From NCBI RefSeq assembly GCF_947381555.1, contig NZ_CANCWQ010000008.1:13745-77744 (forward strand): 64,000 bases of DNA, in the 5' to 3' direction. The DNA comes from Limosilactobacillus pulli. Its GTDB lineage: Bacteria; Bacillota; Bacilli; Lactobacillales; Lactobacillaceae. Made by a program: the position numbers and the translations under genes. Shown piece after piece: positions 26,896 to 34,709 of the stretch; the stretch's first letter is position 1, and each line of letters opens with the position of its first letter. The notes under the pieces were generated by a model. That model saw only the letters and a list, made by a program, of their open reading frames with translations, was not told where the DNA came from and made no database searches.

Positions 26896-28293
26896 ATGAA
26901 TCTGTTTCGCAAAGAAAGTCTGTCACGGTATATGAAAACAGACGGCCAGATGCCCAAGACCATGAACGCTAAAGATCTGATGGCAATGGGAATCGGTGCC
27001 GTTATTGGCAGTGGGATCTTCATCCTGCCTGGTACTGTAGCAGCCAATGATGCTGGGCCCGGTGTCTCGCTTTCTTTTTTGGCCGCTGCTATTGTGTGTG
27101 GGTTGGCCGGAATGTGCTATGCTGAGTTTTCATCAGCAATTCCGGTTGCCGGTAGTGCCTATTCATACGGCAACATTATCTATGGTGAATTTATCGGTTG
27201 GATCATGGGTTGGGCCCTGGTCTTGGAATATTTATTGGCAGTAGCCTGCGTCTCGACAGGTTGGGCAGCCTACTTCAACTCGCTGCTGGCCAGTTGTGGC
27301 ATTAACATCCCCAGAGCTCTCGCTGGTCCATTTGATCCGGCCAAGGGCACCTATATCAACCTGACCGCGATTTTAAGCGTTCTTTTAATTACCTGGCTGC
27401 TGTCATACGGGATGCACGAATCGGTACGGGTTAACAATATTGCCATCATTATCAAGCTTTTGATTATTGTGGCCTTTATCATCATTGGCGTATTCTTTGT
27501 TAAAAGGGCTAACTATCACCCATTCTTGCCATATGGTGCTCATGGTGCATTCAAAGGTGCCACGACCGTCTTCTTTGCCTTTTTGGGTTTTGACTGCATC
27601 TCAAGTTCCGCGGCTGAGGTCAAGAACCCGCAAAAGACAATGCCGATTGGAATCATTGGTACACTGCTGATAGCAACGGTTCTCTACATGGGTGTCTCAA
27701 TCGTTTTGACGGGAATGGTCAACTACAAGCACTTGGATGTTGCCAACCCAGTCGCCTTTGCGCTACAGTCCGTTCGTCAAGGCTGGTTGGCCTCGTTGCT
27801 TTCAATCGGTGCTTTGATTGGGATGGCCACCTGCATGTTTACGGCAATCTACGCCTCGTCACGTCTGATTTACTCACTGAGTCGCGATGGCCTTTTGCCA
27901 ACTTCCTTGCGCCAGCTGGATAAAAAGTCGCATACGCCAAAAATAGCTTTGTGGGCCGTTGCGGTTTTGATTGCGGTAATGGGCGGCTTCGTATCACTGG
28001 ATAGGCTGACCAACCTGGTTAACATTGGGACGCTGCTGGCGTTTACCATGGTTTCGTTTGGGATCATTCCGCTGCGCAAGCGTGAAGATATCTTAAATGA
28101 CGGCGGCTTTAAGGTACCGCTGTATCCAGTATTACCGCTGCTTTCCGGGTTTGCCTGCCTGTTTATGATGTCGTTTTTGTCTAAGGAAACCTGGATCGGG
28201 GCTGGTATCTGGTTTGCTATTGGGATGGTACTCTACTTTGGTTACGGCTATCGCCACAGCAACATCAACGATATGATGCCAACGCAAGGCTAA
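26896..28293 (+). CDS. APC family amino acid permease (cationic amino acid type)
   Basis: Proton-coupled amino acid importer in the plasma membrane, 465 residues, with about 12 helices. The first helix has GIGAVIGSGIFILPG, the substrate carboxylate-binding motif of APC transporters; FFAFLGFDCISSSAAEVKNPQKTMP is the family motif of helix 6 and the loop after it, as in CAT/YfnA-type proteins. ATG 26896 follows AAAGGTGG; GTG 26884 lies within that site. Substrate unknown. Terminated by a strong hairpin. Confidence 0.88.
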   Translation: MNLFRKESLSRYMKTDGQMPKTMNAKDLMAMGIGAVIGSGIFILPGTVAANDAGPGVSLSFLAAAIVCGLAGMCYAEFSSAIPVAGSAYSYGNIIYGEFIGWIMGWALVLEYLLAVACVSTGWAAYFNSLLASCGINIPRALAGPFDPAKGTYINLTAILSVLLITWLLSYGMHESVRVNNIAIIIKLLIIVAFIIIGVFFVKRANYHPFLPYGAHGAFKGATTVFFAFLGFDCISSSAAEVKNPQKTMPIGIIGTLLIATVLYMGVSIVLTGMVNYKHLDVANPVAFALQSVRQGWLASLLSIGALIGMATCMFTAIYASSRLIYSLSRDGLLPTSLRQLDKKSHTPKIALWAVAVLIAVMGGFVSLDRLTNLVNIGTLLAFTMVSFGIIPLRKREDILNDGGFKVPLYPVLPLLSGFACLFMMSFLSKETWIGAGIWFAIGMVLYFGYGYRHSNINDMMPTQG

Positions 28294-28322
28294 TTGGCTA
28301 AAAACGAACTTTATTAGATTAC

Positions 28323-28360
28323 AAAAAAGGATTTGAGCAAACATACTCAAATCCTTTTTA
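28323..28360 (+). terminator. APC permease terminator
   Basis: Stem AAAAGGATTTGAG / CTCAAATCCTTTT with T tail. Confidence 0.9.
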
Positions 28361-28431
28361 ATATTTATCATTAAAATATAATGATATAAATATCATATTT
28401 TTAATTATTTTCAGTCTAAAATTGTTTAATT

Positions 28432-28548
28432 CTAGTCATTGGAATCTGACGAATAAAATGCTGGTAAAATTGCATCTGCCTCGTTTTTGGCAATCTCAAA
28501 CCGTTTGTTGATGTCAAGCCGGCTAAGATCAATCCCTTGAAAAGTCAT
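28432..28548 (-). pseudogene. Small ORF or gene fragment, 38 aa
   Basis: Reads MTFQGIDLSRLDINKRF...YSSDSND and stops. No ribosome site is visible before the ATG at 28548. It could be the tail of a lost gene or a chance ORF. Confidence 0.25.
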
Positions 28549-28601
28549 TATGAAACCATGGAATTGATTAAAAACGAAAAGGCTTTTACAATCCACAGGA
28601 G

Positions 28602-28703
28602 CTAGGCTACCTCGTCCATTATCTAATCGTAGAAGAACTGGTCACGTTAAAACGTTTGTATGTCAGCGAGCTAAAAAAGATGATCGATCAATATAAAATT
28701 TAG
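28602..28703 (+). pseudogene. C-terminal gene fragment, unidentified
   Basis: About 33 codons, LGYLVHYLIVEELVTLKRLY...MIDQYKI then stop, with a related-looking stretch ELIKNEKAFTIH in another frame just upstream (28562-28598). Composition and helix-like pattern look like real protein; parent family not recognised. Confidence 0.35.
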
Positions 28704-28713
28704 CAATCAACCA

Positions 28714-28744
28714 TTGACTTAAAGTTAACTTTAAGGACTAGAAT
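28714..28744 (+). promoter_or_regulatory. MerR-type promoter with 18-bp perfect palindrome
   Basis: TTGACT (28714-28719) and TAGAAT (28739-28744) are separated by 19 bases, the overlong spacer typical of MerR-activated promoters. The spacer holds the perfect palindrome CTTAAAGTTAACTTTAAG (28718-28735). It lies 33 bases before the merR-family gene, so the operon is probably autoregulated by its first product. Confidence 0.85.
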
Positions 28745-28776
28745 TAAAGCATCAACTGCTGGATTGGAGGGATGAA

Positions 28777-29256
28777 ATGTCTTATACAATTTCTCAAGTT
28801 GCCCAGATGATGGGCGTGGCACCTTCCACGCTTCGCTATTACGATAAAGAGGGGCTCTTGCCAAACGTCAAGCGGGTCAACGGCATTCGCGTTTTTGAGG
28901 ATGCCGATTTCCCCTGGCTACGGATTTTAAACTGCCTTAAAGGAACTGGTATGCCAATTCGCAAGATCAAAGAATATGTTGATCTGTGCGCAGATGGTGA
29001 TGCAACGCTGGAGCAGCGCTATTCAATCATCAAGGATCAGCGCCAGCATGTCTTAGATCAGATCGAGCAGCTAAACTTTTATCTAAAAGAGCTCGATTAC
29101 AAAGACTGGTATTATCGGACGGCAATTGCTGCCGGTACTGAAAAAGCAGTCTATCATTCCGATCCGGTATCCGGTTTGGCATTGGATGAGATCCCTGGTA
29201 TGGGGACTGCGCCATCAACTGATGAACAGGAGGAGAAAAATGAGCATTCTGAATGA
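28777..29256 (+). CDS. MerR family transcriptional regulator
   Basis: 159 residues: winged HTH (about 1-70; YTISQVAQMMGVAPSTLRYYDKEGLLP then a wing), dimerisation coiled coil (about 80-118) and a short effector tail. There are no conserved metal-binding cysteine pairs, so a small organic or redox signal is more likely than a metal. It overlaps the following AKR gene by 17 bases and is preceded by the palindromic promoter. In lactobacilli such regulators head oxidoreductase operons. Ribosome site GGAGGG. Confidence 0.9.
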   Translation: MSYTISQVAQMMGVAPSTLRYYDKEGLLPNVKRVNGIRVFEDADFPWLRILNCLKGTGMPIRKIKEYVDLCADGDATLEQRYSIIKDQRQHVLDQIEQLNFYLKELDYKDWYYRTAIAAGTEKAVYHSDPVSGLALDEIPGMGTAPSTDEQEEKNEHSE

Positions 29257-30109
29257 AGATTATGTAATAAACAACGGGGTCAAGATCCCCAAATTAGCAC
29301 TGGGCACTTGGCTGATTGAAGGTCAGACCGCTACCGAAGCCGTTAAAGAAGCTATTAAGCTGGGCTATCGACACATTGATACGGCTCAAGCCTATGGCAA
29401 CGAAACCGAGGTTGGGCTGGGCCTGCGCGAATCGGGCAAGGATCGTCAAGCTATCTTTGTCACGACCAAACTAGCAGCCGAGTTAAAAGACTATGACTCA
29501 GCTGCCAAGGCAATTGATGAGTCACTGACCAAATTAGGCCTGGATTACATTGATTTGATGATCATTCACAGTCCACAGCCATGGAAAGTGGTCAACCAGT
29601 CCGATAACCGCTATGAAAAAGGCAATCTTGAAGCTTATCGGGCACTGGAAGATGCCTATAAGGCTGGTAAATTGCGGGCAATTGGGGTTTCCAACTTCAA
29701 TCAGCATGACCTGCAAAATATTTTGGATCATGCCGATGTTAAACCTGCTGTTGACCAGATTTTGGCCCATATTGCCAACACACCGTTTGATTTGATCGAC
29801 TTTTGTCAGCGAAATGACATCCTGGTTGAGGCCTACTCACCAATTGCGCATGGTGCCGTTTTAAAGAATTCGGTGCTGGTAGCGATGGCCCAAAAGTACG
29901 GCGTTTCTGTCGCCCAACTCTGCATTCGCTATGATCTGCAGCTGGGCATGCTGCCATTGCCTAAGACGGCCAACCCAGAACATATGGCACAAAATGCCGC
30001 AGTTGATTTTGAAATCGATGCAGCAGATATGGATACATTAAAACAGGTTGAACACATTAAAGATTATGGCAATGACAGGTTTTTCCCTGTTTTTGGAGGC
30101 AAACTATGA
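29240..30109 (+). CDS. Aldo/keto reductase (2,5-diketogluconate reductase-like)
   Basis: NADPH-dependent carbonyl reductase, 289 residues from ATG 29240 (AGGAGGAG 5 bases upstream; the longer frame to 29126 lies in merR). Catalytic tetrad: D and Y in HIDTAQAYGNE (about 45-55), K in VTTKL (about 78), H in DLMIIHSPQPW (about 111). Residues AIGVSNF and PLPKTANPEH are typical. Second gene of the merR operon; its TGA overlaps the next ATG (ATGA). Probably reduces an aldehyde or ketone sensed by the regulator. Confidence 0.9.
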   Translation: MSILNEDYVINNGVKIPKLALGTWLIEGQTATEAVKEAIKLGYRHIDTAQAYGNETEVGLGLRESGKDRQAIFVTTKLAAELKDYDSAAKAIDESLTKLGLDYIDLMIIHSPQPWKVVNQSDNRYEKGNLEAYRALEDAYKAGKLRAIGVSNFNQHDLQNILDHADVKPAVDQILAHIANTPFDLIDFCQRNDILVEAYSPIAHGAVLKNSVLVAMAQKYGVSVAQLCIRYDLQLGMLPLPKTANPEHMAQNAAVDFEIDAADMDTLKQVEHIKDYGNDRFFPVFGGKL

Positions 30110-30840
30110 AACAAACTGCAGGACATGATGCTTTAGGCGAATTCGCTCCTGAATTTGCCCATTTAAATGATGACATTCTTTTTGGTGAGGTTTGGGACCG
30201 TGAATCCTTGCTTTCACTCAAACTGCGCAGTATTGCAACGGTCAGTGCCTTGATCGGCAAAGGTATTACTGACAACTCACTGAAATATCATCTGGCAACC
30301 GCTAAGAAAAATGGCGTTAGTAAGACCGAAATGGCTGAATTGCTGACTCACCTGGCCTTTTATGCTGGTTGGCCAAATGCATGGGCAGCCTTCAACATGG
30401 CTAAAGAAGTCTACGCAGATGGTGATGAAGCGGCTTCACATGGTGGCTTCTTTGGCTTGGGTGAGCCTAACGATGCTTATGCCAAGTACTTTAGTGGCCA
30501 GTCTTACCTCAAGGTCCTGACTAAGCCAAACGATCCACTGACCATCAGCAATGTGACGTTTAAACCGGGCTGTCGCAATAATTGGCACGTTCACCATGCC
30601 AAGAGCGGTGGCGGTCAGGTACTGATCTGTGTTGATGGTGAAGGTTGGTATCAAGAAGCCGGCAAACCTGCTCAAAGTCTGCACCCTGGCGATATTGTTG
30701 AAATTCCAGCCGGTGTCAAGCACTGGCATGGGGCTAAGAAGGATCAATGGTTCAGCCACCTGGCATTTGAGATTCCTGGCGTTGATACTAGCAACGAATG
30801 GCTTGAACCAGTAACTGACAAAGAATACAATCAACTCTAA
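30106..30840 (+). CDS. Carboxymuconolactone decarboxylase-cupin fusion protein
   Basis: 244 residues with two domains: a CMD/AhpD-like helical domain (about 10-110; LSLKLRSIATVSALIGKGITDN, THLAFYAGWPNAWAAF) and a C-terminal cupin (about 135-235; GCRNNWHVHHAKSGGGQ with metal-binding His/His/Gln pattern, HPGDIVEIPAGVKHWHGA). The CMD part lacks the CxxC redox pair. Translationally coupled to the AKR gene. Common in lactobacilli next to MerR-AKR operons; reaction unknown, perhaps detoxifying reactive carbonyls. Confidence 0.88.
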   Translation: MKQTAGHDALGEFAPEFAHLNDDILFGEVWDRESLLSLKLRSIATVSALIGKGITDNSLKYHLATAKKNGVSKTEMAELLTHLAFYAGWPNAWAAFNMAKEVYADGDEAASHGGFFGLGEPNDAYAKYFSGQSYLKVLTKPNDPLTISNVTFKPGCRNNWHVHHAKSGGGQVLICVDGEGWYQEAGKPAQSLHPGDIVEIPAGVKHWHGAKKDQWFSHLAFEIPGVDTSNEWLEPVTDKEYNQL

Positions 30841-30860
30841 TTATTTGACCTGATCACTCA

Positions 30861-30897
30861 AAAAAGCACTTCTGTCGCTGGCAGAAATGCTTTTTAA
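30861..30897. terminator. Bidirectional terminator
   Basis: Stem AAAAGCAcTTCTG / CAGAAaTGCTTTT between the merR operon and the AhpD-like gene. Confidence 0.8.
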
Positions 30898-30904
30898 TTA
30901 TATT

Positions 30905-31252
30905 TTATTCAGCGGCCTTGGCAAACTGGTCGTAGCATTCCAACGCCTTGCCACCATATACCGTGGATGGGCCACCACCCATCATGACAGCTACACCAAT
31001 CGTCTCAACGATTTCATCACGCGTAGCACCAGCCTTCAAACAGGCCTTGGTATGCTGAACGATACAGCCTTCACAGCGTACGGCAATCGCAATGGCTAAT
31101 GATTCCAGCTCTTTAGTCTTAATATCCAGAGCACCATCCTTAATGGCTCCACTATGCATGGCATTAAAGCCTTTACCGGTATCACCCAGCGCACCGAACA
31201 GATTCCGATTGTTGGCCCGCGTTTCATCCAATTCTGCTTGATAATCTGTCAT
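30905..31252 (-). CDS. Carboxymuconolactone decarboxylase family protein (AhpD-like)
   Basis: 115 residues. Carries the AhpD-type peroxidatic motif E..C..C...H: RCEGCIVQHTKA (about residues 59-70). Such proteins act as small disulfide-redox enzymes protecting against peroxides. The end GGPSTVYGGKALECYDQF is typical of the single-domain subgroup. GAGGTGAT ribosome site. It faces the MerR operon, whose last gene carries a second CMD domain lacking the cysteines. Confidence 0.88.
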   Translation of the reverse strand: MTDYQAELDETRANNRNLFGALGDTGKGFNAMHSGAIKDGALDIKTKELESLAIAIAVRCEGCIVQHTKACLKAGATRDEIVETIGVAVMMGGGPSTVYGGKALECYDQFAKAAE

Positions 31253-31309
31253 AGTATCACCTCATTTGGATTGTTGCCTTTAGCATAACACGTCCAAAAC
31301 AAAGTTCAA

Positions 31310-31414
31310 TCAATCTGCCTGACTGCCAGAAACCTGCAGGCGCTTACGATAATCACGCGGTGAGCAGTGCATGCTGGCGCGAAAAACCTTGGCAAAATAG
31401 CTGCTAGAGGTCAA
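31310..31414 (-). pseudogene. AraC family regulator, C-terminal HTH fragment
   Basis: The minus strand reads LTSSSYFAKVFRASMHCSPRDYRKRL then a short tail and stop, matching the last helix of AraC-type HTH domains (SSSYFSKVFK...SPSEYRK). The upstream part is gone, replaced at about 31415 by unrelated sequence. Confidence 0.75.
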
Positions 31415-31419
31415 CCACT

Positions 31420-31653
31420 GATCGTATTGTTGTCGTCTGGCTGGGTGGTCATGCCCACAGTTGGCAAAATACTGCTACCCACAGCCATTTGGTACCAACC
31501 CCTTATATCGAAAGCAATCCGCGTTATGATATTTTTCATGATGGTCACTATCAATATGCGTTCAATCAATCACGGCCTTTGATGCACCATGTTTACCAAA
31601 TTGATCGCGATCTGATCTGGGAAGACCTGGTTAAAAAACTGACCCAGGCTTGA
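31420..31653 (+). pseudogene. C-terminal fragment of an unidentified protein
   Basis: About 77 codons without a start: LGGHAHSWQNTATHSHLVPTP, then YDIFHDGHYQYAFNQSRPL and DLIWEDLVKKLTQA. No ribosome site; the sequence begins exactly where the AraC fragment ends, so a deletion joined the tails of two convergent genes. Family not recognised with confidence. Confidence 0.55.
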
Positions 31654-31703
31654 TTTCACGAACCTGATTCTAGATGATTGTTCAGCTGAATTGCAATAAT
31701 CAC

Positions 31704-32306
31704 CTAAAGCATCAGCATTGAATGTGCAACATTGCTATTTGGCTCAGTCGCATGGTATAAGAAGCACCCCGGTTCATGACTGTTAACTACGCCCACTGCC
31801 TGCAGGTAGGCATAGACCGTCTTGGTGCCAACAAACTTCATGCCGCGTTTTTTGAGATCTTTAGACACGATGTCGGACAGTGGTGAATGGGTCTGGCCGG
31901 TTTCATAAATCGTCTTGCCAACTGTCCAGTGCCATAAGTACTTAGCAAATGAGCCCCATTCTTTTTGAATCTGCATAAAAACCTGCGCATTATTGACGGC
32001 AGCATTGATCTTCAAGCGGTGGCGAATGATGCTGGGATCGTTTTGCAGCCGCTGCTGATCAGCTTGCGTAAATTGCGCTATTTTTTTAACGTCAAAATCA
32101 GCAAAAGCATGTGCAAAACCTTCTTCTTTGTTTAAAACAATCTCCCAGGAAAGTCCCGCTTGAAAGATCTCTAAAATCAGCATTTTAAACAGTTCATGGT
32201 CATCTTTGACTGGACGGCCCCACTTTTGATCATGGTACTGAACATAACGTGGATTTTGTGGATTGGCCCATGGACAGCGTATTTTGCCATCTTGCCATTG
32301 ATTCAT
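31704..32306 (-). CDS. tag: DNA-3-methyladenine glycosylase I
   Basis: Base-excision repair enzyme releasing 3-methyladenine from alkylated DNA. About 200 residues. Tag-specific features: RCPWANPQNPRYVQYHDQKWGRP at the start, LSWEIVLNKEEGF, and the C-terminal HEPGCFLY; Cys (11), His (25) and the C-terminal His/Cys form the structural zinc site. ATG 32306 has AAAGGGTG upstream; GTG 32315 and ATG 32312 fall in that site. Monocistronic. Confidence 0.92.
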   Translation of the reverse strand: MNQWQDGKIRCPWANPQNPRYVQYHDQKWGRPVKDDHELFKMLILEIFQAGLSWEIVLNKEEGFAHAFADFDVKKIAQFTQADQQRLQNDPSIIRHRLKINAAVNNAQVFMQIQKEWGSFAKYLWHWTVGKTIYETGQTHSPLSDIVSKDLKKRGMKFVGTKTVYAYLQAVGVVNSHEPGCFLYHATEPNSNVAHSMLML

Positions 32307-32645
32307 TTTCATCACCCTTTCTTAACTAATCTAATCTTACTAAATTGATAATCATTCGCCAACGAGCATTTCCAATTTTGAAATGCTCATTTTTTGATCT
32401 TAATTCTAGTTTGATGGTCATTTTTTGGCATCGAAATCGTTTTCTGAGTATCCATTACCAAAATTATTTTAGGTAGTTTTTACTTTTATAAAGTATTATT
32501 AAACCAGTTTTGTAAACGCTAACTGTTACGTTTACCTAGTTAGTAAATAATTAATTCTAGCTTGCATTTGACCGATAAAGGACTAAACTTGACCGAAATA
32601 AAGGTAATTCTTACTTTTACAAAATTTGGTTAAGGGAGCAGAAAA
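32307..32645. other. Regulatory intergenic region upstream of the MFS-nadC operon
   Basis: Contains the shared promoter zone described in the next entry; no gene. Confidence 0.5.
32472..32623 (+). promoter_or_regulatory. Promoter and repeat operators of the MFS-nadC operon
   Basis: TTGACC (32589-32594), 17-base spacer and TACTTT (32612-32617) make a plausible promoter. Two direct repeats of about 21 bases, 18 identical, lie at 32472-32492 and 32603-32623 (core TTACTTTTA); the second covers the -10. Between them an inverted repeat GTAAACG (32512-32518) / CGTTTAC (32529-32535) is seen. Likely repressor sites, possibly for a niacin-responsive regulator; the regulator is not in the window. Confidence 0.5.
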
Positions 32646-33839
32646 ATGGATCAAAGTTTAACAGCCAAGAAAACGGCCTTGGCTTCGTTTTTAATCATTG
32701 CAACGGCATGGATGTTTGACGCGTTGGACGTAGGTCTGCTGTCATTTATCATGCCGATCGTGCGTAAAGCGTGGGGGCTGGCCAATTCACAGACCGGATT
32801 GATCAGTTCGGTCAGCACTATTGGGATGATCTGCGGTGGCTTTTATTTTGGTCACCTGGCTGATCGAATTGGCCGCAAGAACACGCTGATCATTACCCTG
32901 CTGATGTTTTCACTGGGAAATGTGGTCTTAGCGGCCGCGGTTGGCTTTAAAAGCTTTTTGGTAATTCGTTTCTTTGTTGGCATGGGACTCGGTGGCGAAC
33001 TGCCAGTAGCTGCTACTTACATTTCTGACTTGTACCAGGGCAACAAGCGCTCACAAATGCTGATTATGGCTGACAGCTTTTGGGCAATTGGCTGGTTGAT
33101 TGCCTCATTCCTGTCATTTTTGTTCAGCACGCAAATTGGCTGGCGGGGTCTGCTTTTAGTTACCGCGCTGACTGGATTCTTTGCTATTATGATGCGTCGT
33201 AATATTCAAGAAATCAGTCATGTTCAAACAAAACAGGTTGGTTTGGGCCAAGCCTTAAAGAAATCGTTTCATGGCAAGACCATTCTGCTTTGGATTGCCT
33301 GGTTAATGGTCATGTTTAGCTATTATGGAATGTTTATGTGGTTGCCAAGCATTATGCTGGCACGAGGCAACAGCGTGATTGAAAGTTTCGGTTATACAAC
33401 GATCATTGTGGTGGCCCAGTTACCAGGATACTATCTGGCGGCTTGGCTGGCTGGTAAAATCAAAACTAAGTACGTCTTCGCAATCTACATGTTGGGGACG
33501 GCACTAGGCGCGATCATGTTTGGCAATGTTTCGAGCAGCGCTTTGACGGTTATTGCCGGCTGCATCCTATCGTTCTTCAACCTCGGCGCTTACGGTGCCA
33601 TCATCGCTTTGACGCCAACCCTGTATGAGACTGACGTTCGTGGTACGATGACGGGGATGGCGCAAGGAATGGGCCGGATTGGTGCCGTCGTTGGTCCGCT
33701 GCTGGTTGGGATTTGGATCGATCAGCATGTCAGCATCAATATGATCTTTTTGATTTTCATGATTTCTTTGATTATTGGTTCGGTGGCTGTCTTGGCATTG
33801 CCAGAACCAGGAAAGAATGAGGGCGCTCATGCTGAATGA
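32646..33839 (+). CDS. MFS transporter, NiaP-like (probable pyridine carboxylate importer)
   Basis: 397 residues, 12 transmembrane helices. Opens with AWMFDALDVGLLSFIMP, typical of the NiaP/aromatic-acid type of MFS; the A motif GHLADRIGRKN follows helix 2. Overlaps nadC by 11 bases. Because NadC uses quinolinate and no nadA/nadB is nearby, quinolinate or nicotinate import is the natural reading. Strong ribosome site AAGGGAG. Substrate is inference from operon. Confidence 0.8.
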   Translation: MDQSLTAKKTALASFLIIATAWMFDALDVGLLSFIMPIVRKAWGLANSQTGLISSVSTIGMICGGFYFGHLADRIGRKNTLIITLLMFSLGNVVLAAAVGFKSFLVIRFFVGMGLGGELPVAATYISDLYQGNKRSQMLIMADSFWAIGWLIASFLSFLFSTQIGWRGLLLVTALTGFFAIMMRRNIQEISHVQTKQVGLGQALKKSFHGKTILLWIAWLMVMFSYYGMFMWLPSIMLARGNSVIESFGYTTIIVVAQLPGYYLAAWLAGKIKTKYVFAIYMLGTALGAIMFGNVSSSALTVIAGCILSFFNLGAYGAIIALTPTLYETDVRGTMTGMAQGMGRIGAVVGPLLVGIWIDQHVSINMIFLIFMISLIIGSVAVLALPEPGKNEGAHAE

Positions 33840-34668
33840 TTTTCTTCTAAAACAAAAACTGACCGCTTTTTTAAAAGAAGATCTGGAATTTGGGGATGCC
33901 AGTCTTGCTCCCCTACCAGATCATGTCATTGAAGGAACGTTTATTGCCAAAGCTGATGGTATTGTCTGCGGCCTACAGGTTATCAGTGCCGTCTATGACC
34001 TTTTAGGTGGTGCTGAAGTTGAGTTGTTGGTCAGCGATGGTGAAAAAGTCGCTAAAAAGACCGAGCTAGCACGAGTTAAAGGATCAGCTGCCGTTTTACT
34101 AAGCGGTGAACGGGTTATTTTGAATCTGCTGCAGCACATGAGCGGGATTGCCACTAAAACTGCTCAAGCCGTCCAGCTGCTGGCTGATCCAACCATCAAA
34201 ATCGTGGATACGCGCAAGACGATGCCTGGGCTAAGAATGTTTGAAAAAGCAGCTGTCCGTGCTGGTGGCGGTTTTAATCATCGCATGGGACTGACGCACG
34301 GGATTATGTTAAAAGACAATCATCTGGCATTGGCGGGCAGCGTTGGCAAGGCAATCGATCTAGCCAAGCAGAGCGTGGGACCTATGACACGCGTGGAGGT
34401 TGAAGTTGAAACACTCAGTGAATTACAGGAAGCTATCAAACACCATGCCGATGTGATTATGTTTGATAATCAAAAGCCAGCAACCATCAAGCAATGGCAA
34501 AAACTGGTGCCAGCCGGAATTCTTACTGAAGCTTCAGGCGGCATTGATCTAGCAAATATTGCCCAATACCAGGGCTGCGGCGTTGACTTTGTTTCACTGG
34601 GGACGTTAACCAATGCCGTTGAACCACTGGACATCAGTTTTCTAATCAATGGCGCCATTAAAAGCTGA
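33829..34668 (+). CDS. nadC: Nicotinate-nucleotide pyrophosphorylase (quinolinate phosphoribosyltransferase)
   Basis: Converts quinolinate and PRPP to nicotinate mononucleotide, CO2 and PPi, feeding NAD. About 280 residues. Signatures: EDLEFGDAS near residue 17, GERVILNLLQHMSGIAT (about 90-106), DTRKTMPGLRMFEKAAVRAGGGFNHRMGL and MLKDNHL (Arg/Lys binding quinolinate and PRPP), EVEVETLSE, MFDN and SGGI. Start ATG 33829 behind GAGGGC; ATG 33817 is an alternative. Most lactobacilli lack de novo NAD synthesis, so nadC here likely works on scavenged quinolinate. Confidence 0.92.
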   Translation: MLNDFLLKQKLTAFLKEDLEFGDASLAPLPDHVIEGTFIAKADGIVCGLQVISAVYDLLGGAEVELLVSDGEKVAKKTELARVKGSAAVLLSGERVILNLLQHMSGIATKTAQAVQLLADPTIKIVDTRKTMPGLRMFEKAAVRAGGGFNHRMGLTHGIMLKDNHLALAGSVGKAIDLAKQSVGPMTRVEVEVETLSELQEAIKHHADVIMFDNQKPATIKQWQKLVPAGILTEASGGIDLANIAQYQGCGVDFVSLGTLTNAVEPLDISFLINGAIKS

Positions 34669-34709
34669 AGTGTTGACTAATAAAAAATTTATTGGCTATC
34701 CGGATTTTC

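Larger units (their letters stand above)
28294..28776. other. Gap with gene debris
   Basis: After the APC terminator come a 38-codon minus-strand ORF and a plus-strand C-terminal fragment (both listed separately), then the MerR promoter. Looks like the scar of deleted genes. Confidence 0.5.
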
